Source: Daphnia carinata (taxonomy: Eukaryota > Arthropoda > Branchiopoda > Diplostraca > Daphniidae). From it: a stretch of DNA of 64,000 nucleotides. The notes beneath the pieces were generated by a model. That model was not told the origin of the DNA and made no database searches. It saw nothing but the letters and a program-made list of their open reading frames with translations. The DNA lies in NCBI RefSeq assembly GCF_022539665.2, contig NC_081337.1:6114679-6178678 (forward strand). The letters run 5' to 3'. How positions within the stretch are numbered: the stretch's first letter is position 1; every line of letters starts with the position of its first letter. The translations under genes and the position numbers were made by a program. This document shows, one piece after another, positions 57,101 through 64,000 of the stretch.

Positions 57101-59298
57101 GTGTGAAACAGCAACGCATTCGTCGACGACGGGCAGTCATTCAGGATGCAATTAAGTACAAAGAACGAAAGATGAACGAGATGACAACAATGTCCTCCAG
57201 CATGCGTTATAAACGCCACCACCTCTTTTCTCCGTTACGCAATAATTGCTGTAATAGCGTAACAACAACTGCCAGTGTTGGTTCGAGCTACCGCCAGCTG
57301 CGACCGCCGTCATAAAAAAAAAAAAAAATACAGCAAACCCCTCCCAAAAAAGTCTGCCTCTTTCGACACATTTTGTTATTGAGGCGGAAGAAAAACGAGG
57401 CCAACAAACTTGTCCCTCTTGTCGTCGATCGATGCCCGCCCTACATTTTTTTTTTTCCTTTTCTGTCTTCAATCCGATTAGATGGCCCGATAAGGGAAAA
57501 GAGCGTTCGTCCGTCCGATGACAACACGACGAGGAAATGAGTACAACAGTAGCAAATAATGTAGCGCACTGCCAAAAATATCTTTTTCTTTCCCTTGGGC
57601 AGACTTCCTTTTTTTTTCTTTTTTCAGTTACATAACATATCTAAGCAGCTGTACTGCCAAATTTTTTTTTTTAAATATACGTATAAATTTTTGTCCGTTC
57701 TAAACGAACGCCATGAACAGACAAAAGTAACGTGAATCCCCTTGTCGACGTTTGTATACATACACACCGAAGCAGACCGTCAGCTCGATGGCGATTTCTA
57801 AATATTTGGATAAAAGATAGAAAAAAAGAGAAAAAAAGAAGAAAGACTATACACGGGTAAAAGCCCCAGCGCAGTCTGACTGCGAGGCTATATTGGGGAG
57901 CCCGTTGCGCGCACCGGCGGGCAAGACGGTCTAAATTTGTGTGGTATATACATACGCTCTGGAAAATAAACTTGGGTATATACACACAGTCCAAGACGAT
58001 GACGAGACAGGCCCACGCTTGTTCGACCGAAGGAACTGTCAACAGAAATCTGCTGTGAGTTTACACACGTTGGAAGTATATAACAAAAAATGGACAAGAG
58101 GCCCCGGTTGCACGAATCAAAATCGAAATGTTTTTATCGTGTTTTTCGTTTTTGCTTTGATTTAATTTCTGAAAAAAAAAAAAAGAAAGAGAAAACTTTT
58201 AGGACATCAACCATTATTTTCTCGTTTCTCTTTTATATTGTTTTGACAACACAGCTGAGAGAAAAGAGAAAGTAGGCGTCGAATTTCACACATGTGAAAA
58301 AAAACAAATGCGTGTTCCTTTGCGTTCTCCTTTTTCACTTCTTTGAGAGGTGAACACACACACACACAAAAAAAAAAAGCGGAAGAAAATAGAAAAAGCA
58401 GCCAGCTGATGAAATTAAGGAAAAGGGCGTGGCAATACCAAGCAAAAGATTTTCCCTTTCTTCTTCGTTTTTTTTTTCCGCCCCGTATCAGTGACAAATA
58501 GCGTAAGCTCAAAATTCCATCCTCAAAAATTTTGTTTATCCTTTTATTTTTTTTTTCATTTATTTCGTTCCTGTTTTTATTTATATCGTTTCAATTTAAT
58601 ATTTCAAGATTCCGTTTAGGTGTGCCGCTATTTTTTTCATTCCTCGTCAAATCCATTTTTGCTCATTATACAAGAATGCGACTGAAAGGAGTGAGAAGCG
58701 CAGCGATAGAAATCTTTCGGAAAACGGGAAAAAATGAAATGACAACCATGTTTTTTTTTTACCCTTCTGTGTCGAGTTCTTTTCTCTTATCATACAAAAT
58801 GAAAGAAAGCCTTTGTAGACGAAGATGACTGAGAGCGAACGTATTGGTTCGAGCATCTTCATCTTGAAACTAAACGAAAAGAAGAGAACCCATTCGCGCA
58901 TCACTCTGATCGATCATTTCTATTACGCCAACACAACTTTTATGTTATACATTTATTTCACGCTCCTCCTATCGCTCATCCTCACCATCTTTCGAAAAAA
59001 AAGAGCCTTTACTCTAGTCTTGAGGCTTCGAGTATCATCTGTAGCTATGACGTATCTTCTCATTCCTTACACTAAGACTGGCGGCTGTGTAGTCCAGTTG
59101 AGATCCCACCATTCTCCCCTTCTTCGTATGTTGTCGTTACTTCTCTTTTGCCCGTTAGCGACGATGTGCGGATCAATTCGGTCAGTATTAGAGTGCGTGA
59201 AAGGCTTTCAAAAAATGGGGATCATTACATGGACGCTTTGAAAAAAAGACTCCACAGTTGCGGGGTGGAAGGGAAATAGCCAACAAAAACACCCAAGG

Positions 59299-59325
59299 AT
59301 TGGTTGTCGATTGGGGTGCCATTGG
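59299..59325 (-). promoter_or_regulatory. Three CCAAT boxes at 11-bp spacing
   Basis: ATTGG on the plus strand (CCAAT on the minus) at 59299, 59310 and 59321, each 11 bp apart, about one helical turn. CCAAT is the NF-Y core. No gene start is recognised nearby. Confidence 0.35.
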
Positions 59326-59760
59326 GTACGGTCTACATACACACAGAGCGCGCAGAAATAAAAGAGGACGAAGAACTTAACCGCTTTCAACGCCCATAGA
59401 CTGTATTGGTATCATAGTAATATTTTTCTCTCATTCTCTTTTCTTTTAATTCTTTTATTTTTTTTCTTTAACATGCGCCTCCTCTTCCGACTACCCCCAC
59501 TTCGTCTTTGTTCCTCGAGACGCAGTGGTAGCTGGCAACGAGCCCTGACAACAATCTCTATATCCAGGCGTCGCTGCATGCTATATGGTGCGTACAGTAA
59601 TACAGAAAACTTCTTGTGTAATATATGTGTGTGTATAGGGAAAGGAAAGCGGCTGCGCGCGCCATGATAGTATTTCACCGGCGAGGGAGGAAGAGACGGC
59701 TTGGAAACATCAACTCTCTGCGCTGACGAGCTGGATCACTTGAAAAGATGAGCGAGAAAA

Positions 59761-59794
59761 GAAGAAGAAGAAGAAGAAGAAGAAGAAGAAGAAG
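59761..59794. repeat. (GAA)n microsatellite
   Basis: Eleven uninterrupted GAA units within a longer purine tract. Confidence 0.9.
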
Positions 59795-60239
59795 CAAAAA
59801 GAGAGCCTTTCTGGTACATGTCCATTGCTGTCCATACTGGACTAGTGGTTTGCCTATCGCTTTTGATAGCCTGCGAAAAATGATGTCTCTACCACGCTAA
59901 ACCTCCCATTCCGAAAAACGCATAAAAAATAATAAATAAATAAAATAAAAAAAAAATAAAAGGGGAAGGGATGGAAGTGAAGGATAGAAGAAAAGACCGG
60001 AACTTACAACAACATGTCTTGAATGCCTTTCTGTTTTGTTTTTATTTCCTTCCCTTTTTTTTTTCCTTTCTTTTGGTGAGAGTGAAGGTACCGATTCATA
60101 AGCTTTCAAGCGGTAACCTTTTATAGCGAAAAAAAAAATACCATTTCACCAAGATGATTCGACCATGATCTGGCTAGTAATAAACAAACAGAGACGAACG
60201 AAAAATAAAAGAATAAAACGGAAAAAAAAACGGACGTCT

Positions 60240-60253
60240 GGGGGGGGGGGGGG
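60240..60253. repeat. Poly(G) run, 14 bases
   Basis: Uninterrupted G homopolymer. Confidence 0.85.
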
Positions 60254-63200
60254 TTCTCGAAGAGCCCGTGCAGCTTCAACAGTGACGTCGTTTATCATAA
60301 TGGGTGCGCATGTACGAGAACTATGAGACATAAGTCGGTGGACGCGGAGATATTATCCTGCTTAATCAAAAATACGAAGAAAAATACGAAAAAGAATAGC
60401 CAGAAGATGAAACAAGTCATACAGGAGGGTGGCCGTCTGTGTAGAAAGCTGCACAGCATCCATTTAGCAATGTCCATTGAGCTGCCCTAACTGGCCGTGG
60501 TGCTACTGCACGCGTCCTCAAAGATAGCAGAAAACAGAAGCTTTTGTTATCTCTTTCTTTGTGAAAATAGAAGACCAAAGGAAAAAAAAAAGCACCAAAT
60601 AATAACAATAGTTAACGACAAACATCGCAGCTTTTAGTTATTCTGTCGAATCCAATTGGCCGCGAGCGCCATATGGCGGTGGTAACAAATGATTTCTTCT
60701 TCTTCTCTATTCTTCTGCTTGTTCTTCATCTTCTTTTACTTTTTCTCTCGCTCGTTGCCCTGTTCCTGCTCATAAAATTCACAAACACCAACTGGGAATG
60801 AGGATCCTTTGAGCGTTTGAAACCATTTTATATTTAGTTTTAATCCAGTCGCACGATGCCAGGAGGGAATATCACGAAACAAGAGGCTATTGAGAACAAC
60901 AACAAAAAAAAACAACAATTTCAGGCCAAAGAGGTTTTCATATTCTTCGAGATTTTGTGTGTTTCCTCTTTGGAACCACGAAGAAGAAGAAGAAGTATGC
61001 GTAACGATAAAAAAAAAAAAAGGCAGCTGGGATTTATTGCCGTGCGGGTTCGTCGTCCCCATTGAATGTTCGTGGGTAGATTGAAAGACGCAGTAGGAAT
61101 AGAGCGTTTGCGAGTTAACTCGAGGAAACGAAGCACAGAGCTGAGAGAAAGAAAAAATTGGTAAAGAGACTTTGCAAAAGTCAAGGGAGTGAGACGCCAA
61201 AGAAAAAAAAAGAGAAATTTTCATAGTTATTATTCCGTCCAGGTTTCACGGGTGATCTACGCGCTCCAACTTTGCCGAGCAATCAAAAGCGTCGGTGTTT
61301 AACCATCCTTTTTTTTTTTTTTTTTCTTTCTCTCTTTTTCACGGCCCAACCACTAGCAACGATGTAGACTCTGCGCCTCCCCGCCCGCGCTATTCGGAAC
61401 TTCACTAACAGCTACGGCCCTGTATACATACACGTACGTATAAAACACGGTCGTATAACCCCCCCTTGGCCCCATCAGAAAAGATTGAAGCGTTCCCTGG
61501 AGGTAGCCGAGCGCTGGAGAAAAAATAAAATAAAATTCACGAAAGAAAAAAAAAAAAAAAATAATAAAAATACAAGTCCCACGGCTTTTGGCTTGAACCG
61601 GGCGCACCGGTGGGTTAGAATCCCACTACATCTCATTTTTAAAATATATATTTTCCTTTCTTTTCCGGTTTCGAAAGTGTATGTTGTTTTTTTTATTTTC
61701 TTTTTTTTTTTAATTTATTTCTTCTTCTCTTTCGATTGCCTTTGCCACGTTTTATCGGCTCCTCTCGCTCTGATGATGTTAACCTTTTTCTTTCTCATTT
61801 TGATTACGAAGGAAAGGGGTGACGAACGAGGGCCCGCTGCTTTTCCTCCACAACATTTCATTTTCGCACGATAAAAAATGGAGGGGCTCTGATAGAATCT
61901 GGTCGGAAGGTCATGACGGCATCGCACGTTGCCATCAAACTTCCACCAAAAAAGCGGTCGCGGTCGTGAATGAATAAATAATAAAAAGAAAAAAAAAAAG
62001 AGAAAGAACATTAAACCAAAAAAGCTCGATGCAAGAAAATGAGAACAATGTGCGCACACACACACTCCGTCAAGGACTACGTGCATCGTTTTGGTTATTT
62101 TCTGAATTGCTTCGCTTTCGCTGCGCGATTTCTTTTTATGGTTTTTTATTTCTTTTTCCCCATTGCAAGCCCGTAAATCGTTATATAATCATAAATACTA
62201 ATGATATTGACCGCGTTAAATTTGAAAGCAAAAAAAAAAAAAAAGCATCGGTAAGAAATCCGAGATTGGGGTGTGTATCGAAAGGGACACCGCCGTTACG
62301 TTGGAATGTCGATATTATTAGAAGATATAAGGATACTAAAAAAACAACGAACTGATCAAATTCCTGATCTTGCGGAACAAGTCAGGGAAGAAATGAAAAA
62401 ATACCAACTAAATCAAATGGTAATCATTTTTTGTTTTGTTTTGTTTTGTTTTTGAAAGAGGAACAAAACGAGTCGAGAGAGATTTCGACTTTGACAGATG
62501 AACGAAATGTATAACCGAGCCAACAGATGTTTCTATACACGTCGAGTACATAAAGTGTAGATAACAATACACGTAAATTGCTTTTAGAGAACTGATTTTA
62601 AATTAGAAAAATTTCTCCTTTTGTTTCTCCTAACTCGTGAAAAGCGAAAATACGCCCTGAAAACAGCAGATTGCTTCGCATGCATTTGTTTTATCTGCTG
62701 TCGTAGTTCAAAAGTAGTGAGAAAATCACAGCGAGATGACGACGAAACCAAACGGAAGAAGAGAGCGCAAAAAAAAAATACATATATATATATCTATAAA
62801 CTTAAAAAGCGAAGGCGTTTCAATGGAGAAGAAAGAGACTGAGTTCGTAGTGGGATTATAAACAGACAAAAGCGTTCCCACCATCAAACCCCGTAAAGTA
62901 TGTCATAAAAAACGTACCCACACATACACACAGACGGAAAACAAAAGGCTGGGTTTAAATAACTCTTCTCGACAGACTTCCCCGCTGTAGAATAACGTCA
63001 TGTTTTGTTTGCCTTCCGTTCATTTCGAATGGCCTCTGCCAAAACAAGCCATTTTTTAAAAGTATGTTTCCCCTTTAATTTGACTCCACTTTGATCGGGT
63101 GGATACGCCTCCAAGAGGAACATGCTCGATAATAAGCATAACATCGATTTGATTCATGAGAAAACAAGGAAAACAAAAATATTATATATATATATATAAA

Positions 63201-63257
63201 GGACCATTTTTATTAGGTTGCGTGTGTGCTTTATTATATAGCCCACATTTTTTAAAT

Positions 63258-63260
<3 letters not shown>

Positions 63261-63339
<79 letters not shown>
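63261..63339. repeat. (GA)n microsatellite, about 79 bp
   Basis: Uninterrupted GA dinucleotides. In arthropods such tracts can bind GAGA factor and exclude nucleosomes. Confidence 0.95.
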
Positions 63340-63341
<2 letters not shown>

Positions 63342-63481
63342 TCGATGAATGTGACCCCAGAGTGACGTTTTGTCGTCGTCGCATCCGGAGTTCCTGCCCC
63401 TCTTTTGCTGCTTTTTTTTTTCCTCCCCTACTTGTGCCAAAGGTTTGTTGTTGGAAGTTTAATATACAAAAATAAGCACTC

Positions 63482-63508
63482 CACACACACACACACACAC
63501 ACACACAC
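63482..63508. repeat. (CA)n microsatellite
   Basis: Uninterrupted CA repeats, about 140 bp from the GA tract. Confidence 0.9.
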
Positions 63509-64000
63509 TCGAGTGAAATATGATTCACGAGCAATCATTTTCTTTTGTGGTACCTTTTCATTTCGAGCGCTTCGTGAAAGCGAGAGACGCTTAATGTTAG
63601 AGACCCGCCCACTCACTCCTGCTTTATTAAAATGACGCATCCGTACGCAAAAGAACGACCCGCAGGATTGTTCCGGAGAGAAAAAAAAAAATGAAAAAAA
63701 AGGAAACAGTCGATAGGAATTGCGTGGGCTGTTTTCGTGGTCTGCTACTTAGTAAAGAAATCAGTGGTAGATGGACCATTGGAAAGAAAAGTTGGACAGC
63801 ATTATTGAGAGCGTAGCAAAGCGCATAGAACCAAAAATATTTGTGTTACCATTAACTGTTACGCTAGTGGCCTTTTCCTTGAAATTTTGTTTTTCTTTGG
63901 GTGTGGCGGTGCGCGGTTAAAAAAAAAAGCCGTCAGGGATAGCGAAATGAATTTCTACGAAACACGGTTGCCTTAAACACAAAAGAGTGCCAAAAAAAAA

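Larger units (their letters stand above)
54501..64000. other. Gene-poor region, part 3, microsatellite-rich
   Basis: No supportable gene. It contains GAA, GA, CA, poly-G and poly-A/T runs, a 15-base hairpin (57870-57884), a triple ATTGG cluster (59299-59325) and a 12-bp palindrome CGCCATATGGCG (60667-60678). The long open frames here, for example 60736-61224 minus, run through homopolymers. Confidence 0.45.

Noticed and set aside
61505-61640. tRNA-Ser/Leu-like A box (GTAGCCGAGCG) and B-box-like GTGGGTTAGAATCCCAC
   Set aside because: The T-arm pairs, but the boxes are over 100 bp apart with poly-A between them and the acceptor arms do not pair.
1-64000. CRISPR arrays, bacterial operons, prophage or insertion sequences
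   Set aside because: Genes carry spliceosomal introns and animal families. The only regular array has units of about 341 bp without spacers.

Overview
The window looks like nuclear DNA of an arthropod with compact genes, most probably a branchiopod crustacean such as Daphnia. This is an inference from introns of about 55-90 bp, genes packed tail-to-tail and head-to-head, AT-rich flanks full of homopolymer runs, and gene families that are animal-specific (FANCI, a kekkon-like LRR-Ig receptor). Nothing bacterial or viral was seen. All exon models were built by hand from splice signals and reading phase. Every junction in the named genes keeps the frame.

Layout. 1-7.6 kb: non-coding, homopolymer-rich. 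7.65-8.74 kb (+): a 293-residue multi-pass membrane protein of unknown family. 9.73-10.29 kb (+): a small orphan secreted protein. 10.3-13.1 kb: non-coding, with a consensus CTCF-type site, a G-quadruplex motif and two decayed tRNA-derived elements in opposite orientation. 13.2-30.3 kb: a dense housekeeping cluster. It holds FANCI (+), METTL25 (-), LTO1 (-), HTATSF1 (+) with a C-type lectin gene nested antisense in its first intron, PPM1G (-), NGDN (+) and FBXO31 (-). 30.7-33.9 kb: a tandem satellite with units of about 341 bp that decays at its right end. 34.76-37.26 kb (-): a kekkon-like receptor in one uninterrupted coding exon. 37.3-64 kb: about 27 kb with no supportable gene, rich in poly(dA:dT), microsatellites and isolated TATA-like motifs. 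It could be upstream regulatory or 5' intronic sequence of the receptor gene or of a gene beyond the window.

Functions. The cluster covers interstrand-crosslink repair (FANCI), Fe-S/ribosome assembly (LTO1), small-subunit processome (NGDN), U2 snRNP-linked splicing (HTATSF1), nuclear PP2C phosphatase (PPM1G), SCF ubiquitin ligase (FBXO31) and a putative methyltransferase (METTL25). No shared pathway is implied. Head-to-head pairs are LTO1/HTATSF1 and PPM1G/NGDN. Tail-to-tail pairs are FANCI/METTL25, HTATSF1/PPM1G and NGDN/FBXO31.

Most noteworthy: (1) LTO1 and METTL25 lie in the same frame, separated by one TGA and five codons, which suggests a dicistronic mRNA or a readthrough fusion. (2) The FANCI residue aligned with the human monoubiquitinated lysine is glutamine, while the neighbouring SQ phosphorylation cluster is kept. 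(3) An in-place 29-bp micro-inversion lies at the decaying edge of the satellite. (4) There are two orphan genes, one secreted and one multi-pass.
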